Shown: positions 1 through 11,722 of the stretch, one piece after another
Position numbering within the stretch: the first letter of the stretch is position 1
Layout of the letters: each line of letters opens with the position of its first letter
NCBI GenBank assembly: GCA_020650975.1
Contig: JAIPMN010000518.1
Location: 1-51,494 of the forward strand
Source of the DNA: Apostichopus californicus
Taxonomy: Eukaryota > Echinodermata > Holothuroidea > Aspidochirotida > Stichopodidae
Length of the DNA stretch: 51,494 bases
Direction: 5' to 3'
The notes under the pieces: model-generated
Databases searched by the model: none
What the model was told of the DNA's origin: nothing
Seen by the model: the letters and a program-made list of their open reading frames with translations, nothing else
Position numbers and translations under genes: made by a program

Positions 1-568
1 GGCGCGATGCCATGATACCGAAGGTGGCTAGGCCACAGAGGAGTAACAAAAACAAAACAAACTAAAGACAGGTTGGTTTAACTACAAACGATATACGAAT
101 TGACGCACATACGAACACAAGCTACCACACCCGCCTGGCGGGAAGTATAGCACAGTACAGTGATAATAACAGCTGTAATAGATGGAGAGCGAGAGCAAAA
201 CACGTCCGCACTCCACGAAAGCGTACAGCGTACTCCGGCTGTATGCTATACATGGAAGCACTACGAACCCTGTCATGGTAATACTAATAGTACGTACGAA
301 AACTTCCATGAGCAAAACTAACATACCATTGAAATATATATAACACCATAGTAGAGTTATGCTGTGACGCACCATACATACAGAGTGATAATGATAGACT
401 TGTTTGTAATTAAACCGACTTGTAGCAAGTACAAACCCTTCATCTATATCTATAGTCTTTATAAATCCGTGGTACAAACGCAGTTGGCCAGCTAAGTTAC
501 GTCTCGCTCAAGTCTTAGTTATTATGTTGAAGCGATCGCCTGTCTGGTGGTATGTAAACACCGACAAA
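1..568. other. Upstream flank of the FAM91A1 exon, no gene seen
   Basis: No exon, RNA gene or clear repeat was recognised here. A 131-codon open frame on the minus strand (82-477) has no recognisable domain and is judged chance. The stretch just before 569 would hold the FAM91A1 5' UTR and promoter if that exon is live; no TATA box was seen. Confidence 0.4.
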
Positions 569-640
569 ATGAATGCTGAAGTAGAATTTCACATACGGAA
601 TAATTATCCGTGGTCGAAACTTCCCCTAAACGTGAAACAG
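569..640 (+). CDS. FAM91A1: FAM91A1 first coding exon only (orphan, partial)
   Basis: A 24-codon open exon starts MNAEVEFHIRNNYPW and continues SKLPLNVKQ. It ends exactly at a CAG|gtatga donor in phase 0. This closely matches the start of FAM91A1 as I recall it in vertebrates (MN..VEFHIR.NYPW.KLP.NV.Q), where the next exon continues with a serine. FAM91A1 is a Golgi-associated adaptor that works with TBC1D23 and the WDR11 complex in capturing endosome-derived vesicles. The ATG sits in an AAAATGA context. No exon 2 or later FAM91A1 exon was found downstream; the next coding sequence on this strand is ATG14 exon 1 at 2582. The exon is therefore an isolated fragment, the start of a gene broken by rearrangement or misassembly, or a gene with an extreme first intron. 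Confidence 0.78.
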
Positions 641-1179
641 GTATGATATGAAACTAAAAGTCATGTTTGTAGACAAACTACCCCTAAAGTAAATTGAATT
701 ATGTTTACGAATGTAATTCGTCCTGTGATAATGGTAATATACAGCCTATTTTGTACATGCTAATGTACTGTAACTTGTAAGCTAGGCTGTAGCTTAGGCT
801 AAACCCTTAATGTGTTTCACTATCATTATCAACGTAGGCTTTCAAGCGAGTAGCCTGGGCCAATATTGGTAAATGTTTCCTAAGCCTAAACAGTCTAGCT
901 GGTCTACTAATGGGCTTTATGTAGCCTAGTGGTAGAAATAACGTCACAACCGCTGAATACGCGGCAAATATAAGCTTCACTTCCAGTCGTTGCCAGCTAC
1001 ATTGTTGCACAACACATAGGCCTAGGCCTCAAGGCTCTAGCCTAGGCTAACCACATATTCTGGAAGCCATGTAAGTAAATGCCAATCAGCCAGCCATCAT
1101 TTTCTTACAGATATAACTAGGATAGTTTTCTGTACTAAATTCTCACTCATGCACCACAGTTTCAAAGCCAGGGTGGTAC

Positions 1180-1874
1180 AATTATAGAATACAGGGCCAT
1201 TCATTAACTCTTCCCAGCCGGATGCGCGGATGCGCGGTGTGTCTGTACATGTCCGTACCCGTATGACGCCCTCTAAAATTCCATCACATATTTCATTTTG
1301 ACTCCGCATCCGCGCATCCGCGCATCCACCCCGGGAGTACTAGGAATGGACTTAGATAATTTTCGAAAGTTTCCCCATATACCATCACGTATTTCATTTT
1401 TCATTTTGACTCCGCATCCGCGCATCCACCACGGAAGTACTAGGAAAGGACTTAAGAAAATTTCCGAAAAGTCTCCCCATATACCATCACGTATTTCATT
1501 TTGACTCCGCATCTGCGCATCCGCGCATCCGCGCATCCACCCCGGGAGTACTAGGAATGGACTTAGATAATTTTCGAAAAGTCTCCCCATATACCATCAC
1601 GTATTTCAAATACTGAAAGTCCCGCATGTACGAAGATATTCCACATCAATAGTGTGTCGTTCTTAAAAGGCATCCGTACATGTGCGACGCCCTCTAAAAT
1701 TCCACCACAGAAGTACTAGGAAAGGACTTAGGAAATTTTTGACTCCGCATCCAAGCATCCACTCAAAAAGAAAGAACTTGGACTTTGACATTTTTTACTC
1801 ACATACGTACTGGGGTGAGACTGAGCATCCGGATGCTCAGATAGAATCATCGAGTGGCCCTGTATTCTATAATT
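1180..1874. mobile_element. Fold-back/MITE-like element with 20-bp perfect inverted termini
   Basis: A 20-bp sequence at 1180-1199 (AATTATAGAATACAGGGCCA) returns as its exact reverse complement at 1855-1874. Just inside, GC-rich GGATGC/GCATCC repeats mirror each other (about 1218-1236 and 1825-1840). The interior is a satellite built on GCATCCGC-type octamers. No coding capacity was seen. Target-site duplications could not be defined. The element lies between the orphan FAM91A1 exon and ATG14. It could also be a satellite flanked by chance palindromes, but a perfect 20-bp terminal match argues against that. Confidence 0.6.
1265..1760. repeat. Satellite-like tandem repeat inside the fold-back element
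   Basis: About three imperfect units of roughly 93-110 bp begin with TTTCATTTTGACTCCGCATC near 1291, 1401 and 1494. Each carries GCATCCGC octamers, a CGGGAGTACTAGGAATGGAC-like segment and a CCCCATATACCATCACGT-like segment. Degenerate parts follow to about 1760. GACGCCCTCTAAAATTCCA occurs in direct orientation near both ends (about 1265 and 1685), so the array is bounded by a longer direct repeat. Confidence 0.7.
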
Positions 1875-2467
1875 ACTCCTTTTTTTCTCTCCTATAGGGT
1901 CCTTGATGGGGACTTAAGTATCCCTCTTGATACTTTTTTCTACTAAACTAAACCTACATTAAATGTACAAGTACGAACTACTGTGTGTATTAGTGTAATA
2001 ATAGGCTAGGCCTATGCCCTAACGTTAGGTCAACAAAGTTCGCTGTAACGTTTCCAGTACGTAGTAGCCGGTATAACCCTAGATCCTGATACCGCGGTAT
2101 TCTTTGTAAAAGCGCTGCACCAAAATGAACCACACATGCGCTTGTTCGCGCAATACTCACGAGAATTTCGACTTTCGACAAATTTGTCTGTGAACAAAGA
2201 TACATCAATGCATGCAACCTGGATTTGGCATGGCTCATCTATATACTGTACGTGTGGTAGCCTAGGCCAGGCGCCCATAAATAGGCTATGTATTCAAAAT
2301 TAGATGTTGCACGGTGATTGAATTGATTTAAGTGTCACTGACAGTGGAATTTGAAGGAAACTATTATGACCTTTCTGCAAGTGATACAAAATCTGATTCA
2401 TCAACGCTTTTAATCCCGCTTCTTTTCCCCTGCAACTAAGAAGTTACAGATAGTTTACTATTAAACA

Positions 2468-2491
2468 GTATGGCGGTCACGTCAGTCAGTG
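2468..2491 (+). promoter_or_regulatory. Possible ATG14 proximal promoter: YY1-like and CRE-like sites
   Basis: The segment about 100 bp before the ATG14 start holds AGTATGGCGGT (YY1-type ATGGCGG core) immediately followed by TCACGTCA (CRE-like, CGTCA half-site). Such sites are common close to transcription starts of housekeeping genes. There is no CACGTG core, so it is not a TFEB/CLEAR element despite the autophagy gene next to it. The role is inferred from position and motif only. Confidence 0.3.
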
Positions 2492-2581
2492 TTCGTTATC
2501 CGGACGATTAAAGTTCAAAACAAACGACTGGTTAAATAAGTCTAGTCATTGTAAAAAAATAAATAAACAGAAGGCCGGAAA

Positions 2582-5500
2582 ATGGATTCAGAAGAATCGA
2601 ATTTTGATGAATTCGCACGCTTTACATTCATTGGAAGAGGAATAACATGTTCTCTGTGTCATTCAAGTAGAAAACCGTTTACATGTCAGAACTGCGTCAA
2701 AAAGGGAGACTTTCATAGTTCCTATTCAGCCAATAGTGAAAGGTGACTCCTACTTCGGGGACCAAACGATATGCAATTGCATTAAGTCAATAGCATACTA
2801 ACATTGAAGTTATGTAGACAATAAGCCTAGTCCTTTGGTCTACGAAAATTAAACTTGTATTCGTAATAACATTGTCTAGGTTACAGTTGATTTTCACTGC
2901 ATGTAGTGCGTGTAGTGCCATAATCATAATTTGCCCTCCTCAACCCCAAAGTTGTCTGTTGAAAATGTTTCAGGAAGTGTTTGTCTAAGTTTCTGGTGGT
3001 TATGCACTACTGTTTACTAGGCCTAAGTATTAACTCATCTTAGGCCTCTATAGGCTATTGTGTGAGTTATTCCAAGCTAGCGTATATTGGGGATTGTGGC
3101 AGTTACTTAATGCTTTCAGGGCTGGTGACAGTGAAAGAAAGCTCTAAATTTGATTAGAGGTGACCCCTAAATTATTGCTGCACAATGCTGCTTTGGTCAC
3201 ATTGATGAATGACATAACATAATGATCAACTGCTGAAAAGAACATGGGAAACATCTGGGAAGCTGGCAATGGATATGAGCAATGGCATTTGAAAATTTTC
3301 TTTGTAATTGTGAAAAAAAGTATAAAATGAGTTAGAAAATATAACTGACTTGCTGAACAGCAGAGGTGTATACAAAAATCCATTTTGCCTCCCGCAATCA
3401 TATGAGGCTTTTAAACTACATTTTGATCAGATGGTTGGCTGTGAACAGTATGTAATGCACCCCTACATGTTGTCACATTTGTATCAGAATTGCACAGGAC
3501 AGGCTGATTGCCAGCAATGTGCAAACTCAAAACAAACAAAAATATGAAAAAATTCCTGTACGTGTACACAGCTGCAACATTCCAAAACTCAGAATGTGAT
3601 TGCTTACCTGTTAATTTCAATTTCATTTTTGCCATGGGGGCAATTTTTCTCTGTATATGTTTTTCCATTTGTTTACTTAAACTATCAAATATTAACCTGT
3701 TTTCCAGTTATGCTGAAAAGTTGAAGAAATATCACAAACTGAAGACAGATCATCGACAATTGCAGCAAAGGTTTGTTCATTCAAATTTGAGGACTACTGA
3801 TATTCCATGTTTTGGACGTTCACAGAGCACGAAAAATTCCAGTTTTCGATTATGCTTATTAAATATCCAAATAACTTACTTGTTATGCCATTTACAATTA
3901 AAAGATTTAACCAGTTAAACACCAATTGAAATAAATATCCCTATTTTTCGGGGAAGTACTTGTCAAGCCCCTAGTCCCCTCCCTTAACCCTGTGGTCGCA
4001 ATGGTTTTAATGTGAGGTCTGTATTTGTGCATGTGCAGGTCTTTATTTAATAATAAAGTATTACAATTCTTTATCTGTGCACATTGTATTTCATGCGGTC
4101 TCTAATTAAAAGAGAAACTTTTAAATCCAAATTCATTGCACAATAGTCAGAAAGCTGGAACTTGAATAATGTACATAGAATTCAGCTTCTCAGAAGCAGC
4201 ACACAAATTAAAGCAACGTGTGCTCTGCCTTGTATCCATGTATCCCAGTGTTTCATATGAGACCAAACCAATGAACTTTTAATTTGTTGTTTCAATGTCA
4301 CAAGAATAATAAGGACTCACTGGGTTGCTGTAGTAAACATTCATAGCTATACGATGGGGTTAACATCATTATGAACTCTATCTTAAAGAAATTTTCAGCC
4401 TCTGAAGAAGATCCTGCTAGGATCAAAACATCAGGCCCTCTTACTTGTACACTTTCAAGAGATTTTATAAACTTTTAGAGGTGCAAACCTTTACAGCAAC
4501 AAATCTCATTGCAACAGAAAGTGTAATAAAGATGTTCCTCATTTTACTTTACTAAATGCATATCTACAAATTACTATATGCCTTCAGTGTCAAAGTATGA
4601 TATTAACTGGACTTAACATCCAATCACAGAATATATTAGCAGTCTTGATTTTTACTGATATGTTAGAACCCATGGGATTGCAACGTACAAAAAAGGTTTA
4701 AATCATTTATTCTTTTCCGAAATTTTCAAAAAAGCAATTCTACACATTTGCTTACAGTTGTTTCCTCCATTTCCCTTCACAGGCTATCCCTGAAGGTGTC
4801 TGAGGTACTAATAGCTAAAGATAATAAGGTAACTTCTCCGCCAATGGAATTGCACCCAAATGTCCAATGCTTCACGTTGAATCTGCATTAAGGCTAATCA
4901 CTGTGGCTTTAGTTTGACTGTTTGTCTAGATCATTTATTGGTTATGTTATTGTTTATAATATATAAACATCTAATTATAAATTGGTCAAATAATTTATCG
5001 CATAAAGGAAATTTCTATGCATGATGGTCAAATTAATTTCCAAATATTAAGATGTATAGCTGTTCAATTTAAATACAGAATTTTAGCATTTTCAGTTTTT
5101 TATGAGGACATGACTCGTATGGTTGTATCAGCCATTGTATATTTTATGCTAGGACATTTATTTCTACATCACATGCATCAGTTGTCTGCTACTATTGGCC
5201 GTTGCCAGTTTCTGTGTTTTCACATTAGAGTAAAATCCAAAGATGCTACTGTAGGTAAGACAAACCATGTTTCTAGAGCAAAGCTGTCATACTGTAGCTT
5301 CCATAATGTTTCCTAACACAGTAGTTTATTAGCTGTGGGTGCTTTGATGTAGTTGCTTGTGAAGCTCACATCTTGAGCTATTCTTTGCAGGAAACTCAAA
5401 TATCTGAACTATTGGAGAGGATTGGACTACAGAAAAAATATGTAGAAGAAGAGAGAAAGGCTGCACAAAATGGTGAGAAACTTGGTTTATGAGTAAAATG

Positions 5501-8500
5501 AATCAAGAATGATAAGTGAAGGGAAAGAACTTTAAAACCTCATGTATCCTCTTTGAATCCTGAATACTCCTCTACCATACTTTTGGATTCCTAGCCCCAA
5601 AGGTGATCCTTTGAAATGGAGGGAGGACAGACCAAATTAAAACTACTTCTGTTAAGAAATTTACCTTAAAAATGTATGCCTGTCTCATTTTGTAAGGCTA
5701 CAGACAATGACATGTACATTTTCTACCATTTTGTTCTGTCTAATAAGCCAATAAAGTATATTGCCCATAACTGATATTACCTAAAACATAAGTGGCAAGG
5801 AATGTGAAGTACTAAATTTCTGACAGTCTAAAGTCAAGACAAGAGAAAGGTAATTCAATGATTAATTCAATGGTTTAAAAGCATTGTTTAAAGATGTTTG
5901 GTACATGAATTGTTTTATTCTTTGATTTGATTTTTAACAGACAAAGAGGAACTGAAGCAACTCAAGAAAACCATTGAAGACAAAAGAAAGAGAGCTAAAG
6001 TACATCAACAGAAAATGGACAAAATAGCAAGATACATCGGTAAACATTGTTAGCAATGATGTCTTGTTCCAGCCTAGATCATTTTTATCCAGTTGTCCAT
6101 TTGAAAAATCAGACAGTGGTTTATAACTAAACATTTGTCATCCCCAAATGTTGATTTCATATTATTTCAACTAGTCACCAAAGCAAGAAGTATATAAATT
6201 ATTCGGAAATTTGTGTCACCCTTCCACAGAGAAATGAGAAGTGTTTTCCAAGAATTTCATAAATGTGTTGATCATATGAGGCACAAAATCTGGCTCCATA
6301 AGTTTGTATCATTGAAAATAAGTTCTACTGTGCTTGGTCTTTAATATCACCAGAGCTCCAGAGTGATTGTAATAGATTAACACTTGGACAGGCTCCAGTT
6401 TTTTCCATCCTATTAGCTTAGAGTGTTCCTAATAAAGAAGACGACTTTACCAGTGTTAATATCCAAAGGTGTGATCACACTGAAATTCCCCCAAAAATGT
6501 TATCGAAAGCTATCAAACCTAGAGAAGAACAAAATGCAGCTTCATAGGCATAAGAAAAATGTACCATTTGGATTTTAAATTTGGATTGTCTGCTCTTAAC
6601 TTTATAGAACAGTTGAAGAAGAACTTGTCTGTGCTGCAGACAAAACTGGAAGAGAAAGAACAGAAACTTTGTGATCTCAGACGAAAAAGTTTACATCAGA
6701 TGACAGAACATTTATTTCCAATATCGTATATCACAAGGTACAGTAGTTTTCATTTCTTCATTGTAAGACTTGATTTTTTATTCAAGTCTCTCTATGCATC
6801 CTCAACGCCCCCATACCTTGAGATGATAAACACCTATAAATGTGAATTCATCACTCTGGATTGCCAGATTTTTTAAAAATATTGATTGCCTCATTTCCCC
6901 ATTAAATTTAACTGACTGTTTTGTATTCTATTGTGAGCTACTTTATGACAATGATATCAGAAAAATAAGTGATATCTATGTTTAACATACCTTGACCACT
7001 GTGGCTAATATTCAGCCCTTTATGTGGTGACTCTCAGTTTATTTAGCCCATGTTATTTCCTTGGTTACTGCTTTCAAGAACAACTGTACAATATATGCAT
7101 GGCATTGCACATTTTATACTCACTATGCTAGAATTATTAGGAATTTGTTTGGAAATATATTTCTATCCTTGTCAATATCATCATTCAAAATACTTTCTCT
7201 TGTTACAACCACATCTAAATCTGCAATTTGTAAATTAATGATACTAACTTTTGCTTTTTAGAATAAGGCACTTTGAAATTTTGATTTTTGGTTATCAACT
7301 TTATAACTTGCAGTAGAATAAAACTGTCTGAAATTCTCAGGGCATATAAGACTATCTTTTCTAACCACCTTTGCCCCTTAGCTCATATCCATCCACCCCT
7401 CCCCTGTCCTACCTAGAGATAAGAGTCCTGTTCAAGCAATTCCAAAAAAAGGGCATGTTTTAAGAGACAAATGCATTGAAAGTATTTTGCAAAGAAGACC
7501 AAAACCAGTTTGAAAAGTTAGCACCTCCAGTAATATAATTTCAGAAAGTTTTAGAGACTGATTGATTATTAAATTTTGAAGTCAAGACGACCAATAAATG
7601 CATATAATGAGTGCCATGGTATGCTTGTTTCAAGTCTTGCATATATTAGTATAACCATTCTCTGACCAGTTTGAAATCAAGACGACCAATAAATGCATTT
7701 AAGGAGTGCCATGGTATGCTTGTTTCAAGTCTAGCATATATTAGTATAACCATTCTCTGACCAGGTCTGATGATGAGGAGGAGGAGGAGGATGCAACTAC
7801 AAGAGATGACGGTTTATCACAGGAAGCTTCTCTTGAAGAGTCGGAGGATTCAACTGTGGTTGCTAAGCTAGCTGAAGCCAGGAGGACATCCTATGTCAAG
7901 GGTAGATGGGTGTATGCTGATGATTCACAGGAATCACAATATAGTATTGTGCACCCTTCTGCATGCTTACCAGCTAATGGAGAATATTCAGCCTTTACAG
8001 CTTGGAGTAAGTCAAACTTGGAATGATGAGCCATATGTGTCTAGATACCTCAGTCAATACCCTCATCAGCATTACCTCCCACCCATACCAGTCCATACCC
8101 TCATCAGCAATAATACCCTCCCATCCATACCAGTCCATACCCTCATCAGCAATAATACCCTCCTACCCATACCAGTCCATACCCTCATCAGCATTACCTC
8201 CCACCCATACCAGTCCATACCCTCATCAGTAATACCCTCCAACCCATACCAGTACATACCCTCATCAGCAATAATACCCTCCCATCCATACCAGTCCATA
8301 CCTTCATCAGCAATACCCTCCCACCCATACCAGTCCATACCCTCATCAGCAATACCCTCCAACCCATACCCTCATCAGCAGTAATACCCTCCCACCCATA
8401 CCAGTACATACCCTCATCAGCAATACCCTCCCACCCATACCAGTCCATACCCTCATCAGCAATACCCTCCAACCCATACCCTCATCAGCAGTAATACCTC

Positions 8501-11480
8501 CCATCCATACCAGTAAATACCCTCATCAGCAATAATACACTCCCACCCAAACCAGTCCATACCCTGATCAGCAATACCTTCCATCCATACCAGTCCAAAC
8601 CCTCATCAGCAATACCCTCCCACCCATTCCAATCCATACCCTCATCAGCATACCCACTTTACCCTCCCACCCATACCAGTCCTTACTCTATTTGCATCTT
8701 GCCATGTTCAGTTAACAGTAGCAGGGAAATCTAAACAATATATGAATGAAAGACAGAGGGGAATGCTAAGTCCTTAGTTTACTTCCAAAATGGACAAAAT
8801 TTTAAGCTTATCTGTTCTAAATGGTGCTGTAAGTCCTTTTGTGAAATTTGAGATTTGTTGTTTGATTTCCCAGTCAATCCTTTCTAGTATGTTTCAGTTT
8901 ATTTAAGATTCCTGTAGTTTTAACTAAAAAGCTGCAACATATTGTCAGATGTGTTGTGTCAGTCCACAGATGCACCAACTTTCTTGTTAATTGTGATGCA
9001 GTTTCATTATTTTATAGACACTTCTCTACAATTAATAACTACTTGCATTTAATTCCATCGTATAATAATATTGATTTTTTGTGTTAATTTTGTTGGCAGT
9101 TATAAGCCAAGAAGATCCATACACAAACCTAGAATTACACAACCCTGGACATCAGACATTGGGAGCAATGTCTTACGTTGCTCAACTTACTCAACACATT
9201 GCTTGGTACCTTGGCATTCCTTTACCTAAAAGACTTTCATTTAGGTGAGTCAATGCTTGTGTATTTTGTTTGTATGGTAATACAAATTTTGCCAAAGTGA
9301 AACTGCCTTGAAAATTACCTAGATGCTAAGTTTTTAATGATATTTCTGTAGTCTACAGTATCTGAGGATGGTTACTGTACTCAGCCACTTTTTAACTTTA
9401 AATATCTACCTTAGCTAGACCGTCTTCCTATAACATTACTTTTACTTGAATTTGCAGCTATTTCTGTCTCAAAGAGCTGGACTTGAAGGAATTTTCTTTT
9501 GGAGTTGAAAAACTGAATGTTAATGTACTGTACTTATGCTGTACTCAGGTAAGTAATATGCTAAGTTATACCTGCTGTAGAAATCATGTGTTATGAGATA
9601 CTCTGAATAGGTAACGAGATCTTGGTCTCTGTCAAAATGTGAAAATAAACTATGACTTTTGTGAAATTTAGCCACATTTGATGGTTTGGAAGATATTTAG
9701 CATAATCTTTAAAGATCATATCATATATTATCATAACTATTATCTCATGTTCACAGTTGTAGGGAACATGTAACTTTGTATCTGTGTGTTTGTCTTTCAA
9801 ACAATAAATCTTAAAATAGTGAGTTCCTGTCAATCATATATTTGGGTATTTTAATTACCAACATATTCACAGTGGAACACAAGCTTGTGATAACAATTAA
9901 AGGTCTATACTTTATCTCTGCTTTAGTACATCATAAAAACATGTCATTTCTATCCCCCTCACTGAATTAAATTGGCTATCAGCTTAAAGAGGTGTGTGTT
10001 GAACATGGACTCTGTTAGGGGTATGGGAGGTTTTTTTTTGGGGGGGGGGGCGCGACTCGGTGCATTGTATGGTATAAAGTCACTGTGACATTTGGCTCTG
10101 ACAAATATGCAGTTGACACATCTGACAAAATATTCAGAAAGTCTCCTGTAGGGATTTATATATCTTATATTTCATCTGTATAAGTAAAGTATAACTGTGT
10201 GATCAGCTTGGTAGTCATCCCAGCAATGTTTTCTCTTATATTCCAGGGTGTAGACCCTGAATTTCTCCACCCTCGTAGTCCCTTGGGTAATCTTTGGCAG
10301 CTGACCAAGTGCAAGAGTCCATTGCTTGGCAGGTATGTACATAGTGTTGCCATACTTTTATCTGCGGGCAAGGTTTTACATTGATGGGTCCTCCCTTCCC
10401 ATTGATTTTGAAGGGTGCATAAATGAAAATGCTATCAGATTTGAGGTTGAAAAGCTCAATCTCAATGTAAAATCGGAATGATCAAAGGACTGTTAATAAT
10501 TTGTGCTTGTATTGGAATGGCTTTGATGGTTTAATCACTGTCAAGAAAATTAGTTAATTGTCTTTATTGGAACTTTGTTGGAACTATTGAAAAAGCCGTA
10601 CATTTGTTACATTTTGGCGAATCCACCCAGAAATGAAGGTGAGATAGGAAAAGGAGGATTTCGCTGGATAAATCTGGATATATGGTAAAACCCAATATGT
10701 ACAGAGATCTCAGAGAGAAGATATATTACTATATTAATCAATTGTATAACTACTGGCTGCTTGCCTTCAAGTATATATGCTACATTGATGAGACATTAGC
10801 TTCTCCCAAAAATCGGTGTTTGCATTTTAGACTGTAAGAGTGTATCAACTGTGTGAATCCTATCTATGAGCTTGGGATTAGGATAAGTAGTGAGAAAAAT
10901 ATTATTTATTTTTCTGTAAGATTGTCATCTGACACATGTTTGTGCTCTTGCTGAATACACAGAAATTGAAAATCATCCCTCATCCTTAACAGATACTTTA
11001 GTATTTGTGAACCATATTGTATGATTTAGTTGCTTTGACTAACTGAAATACAACTCGACTACAAAAAACACTCCTCAAATTACCCCTCCTTCTTATTCGT
11101 TGGACAGGTGTCTACCATTTGAAATTTACGCAGACCTACTTACAGTCGAGATGACGCCCCCCAGCAGTGCCACTAGTCTCGTCAGCAGTACTTCCTATCT
11201 ACCCGAGACCCTCGAAGAATCAGAGAGCTCATCGAATGAATCAGAAATGGGACAAGAATGGGAAACTGTCCCTGACTTGGATGTTTCTCTCATTCCCAGC
11301 GATGCCACCCTCTCGACAACAGACGGAGGTAGCCAGGGGGCTAGTCGTACATCTTCTAACCCGGAGGAACCTATGGGTGCCTCTCATATGACCCAAGCGG
11401 CTGGTAGTCTTGTATCATCAGCTGCTACTGTAGCTTCTGCTTTGTGGAGGGTAGCATCAAGGCAGTATGACAAGAGCTGA
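2582..11480 (+). CDS. ATG14: ATG14 (Barkor), autophagy-specific subunit of the Beclin 1-VPS34 complex, 11 exons, complete
   Basis: Exons: 2582-2742, 3708-3770, 4783-4828, 5391-5472, 5941-6039, 6608-6737, 7765-8006, 9100-9244, 9458-9548, 10247-10332, 11108-11480. All introns are GT-AG, phases agree, and the sum is 506 codons (505 aa; human about 492). An in-frame stop at 2564-2566 supports the start. ATG14 directs the Beclin 1/VPS15/VPS34 PI3-kinase to ER sites of autophagosome formation. Seen: four N-terminal cysteines C23-x2-C26 and C35-x2-C38 as in ATG14; a charged coiled coil about 55-190 (Beclin 1/VPS34 contact in the family); an acidic linker 196-209; the conserved KLAEARRTSYVKGRWV segment at 228-243; a globular part to about 395; a Ser/Glu-rich linker with WETV (433-436), a possible LC3-interacting motif where human has WENL; and a C-terminal hydrophobic helix SLVSSAATVASALW matching the membrane-curvature-sensing BATS end. 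UVRAG is excluded by the missing C2 domain and by the cysteine pattern. Confidence 0.95.
7575..7764 (+). repeat. 95-bp tandem duplication ending at the ATG14 exon 7 acceptor
   Basis: Two head-to-tail units, 7575-7669 and 7670-7764, differ at only a few positions. Both end in CCATTCTCTGACCAG. The second copy is the working 3' splice site of exon 7 (exon starts at 7765). The first offers an identical polypyrimidine/AG context at 7668-7669. Splicing to the upstream copy would add a short frame that stops at the TGA within CTCTGACCAG of the second unit. Confidence 0.9.
8058..8680. repeat. Minisatellite in ATG14 intron 7
   Basis: About 15 imperfect units of roughly 25-45 bp, built from CCATACCAGTCCATACCC and TCATCAGCAATAATACCCTC. 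Units vary by loss or gain of an AAT or of the CCATACCAGT module. The array starts about 50 bp after the exon 7 donor. Open frames across it (PVHTLISNNTL-type and EGIADEGMDWYGW-type repeats on the two strands) follow from the repeat and are not genes. Confidence 0.93.
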
Positions 11481-11716
11481 TGATAAGTCAAATTAGGGCC
11501 ATCTTTTACTTTCAAGGAAGAATTTAGGCAAATGTTTTTGAAAAGTGTTTTCTTTATATGAGGTAATCCAAGAAAGTTGAACATTTGGGTTAAAGGTTCA
11601 CTTTCTTCATCTGTTTACAGTGTGCAAGGTTTACATTATCGAAATGGATAAAATATCTGGAATGCTAAAGGCAAAGTTGATGAAGACCATTATAATTAAC
11701 ATTTATAAAAAAAAAT

Positions 11717-11722
11717 AATAAA
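11717..11722 (+). terminator. Candidate ATG14 polyadenylation signal
   Basis: AATAAA lies 237 bp past the ATG14 stop codon, inside an A-rich stretch. It is the first canonical hexamer seen after the stop, giving a short 3' UTR of about 0.26 kb. Confidence 0.5.

Noticed and set aside
82-477. 131-codon open frame on the minus strand
   Set aside because: No domain, odd composition and no splice context; treated as chance in sequence flanking the FAM91A1 exon.
1298-1590. Open frames on both strands with TPHPRIRAS or DARMRGCG-like repeats
   Set aside because: They follow the GCATCCGC satellite in the fold-back element; no start context or splice support.
2478-2485. CLEAR/TFEB site before ATG14
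   Set aside because: The sequence is TCACGTCA, lacking the CACGTG core required for a TFEB element.
641-2581. FAM91A1 exon 2 candidate after the acceptor-like tract at about 1885-1899
   Set aside because: Reading in phase gives a stop within three codons and no FAM91A1 similarity.
7893-8472. Open frames with repeating PVHTLISNNTL-like or GMDWYGWEGIADE-like peptides
   Set aside because: They are translations of an intronic minisatellite whose frames are set by the repeat unit, and they are out of frame with ATG14 exon 7.
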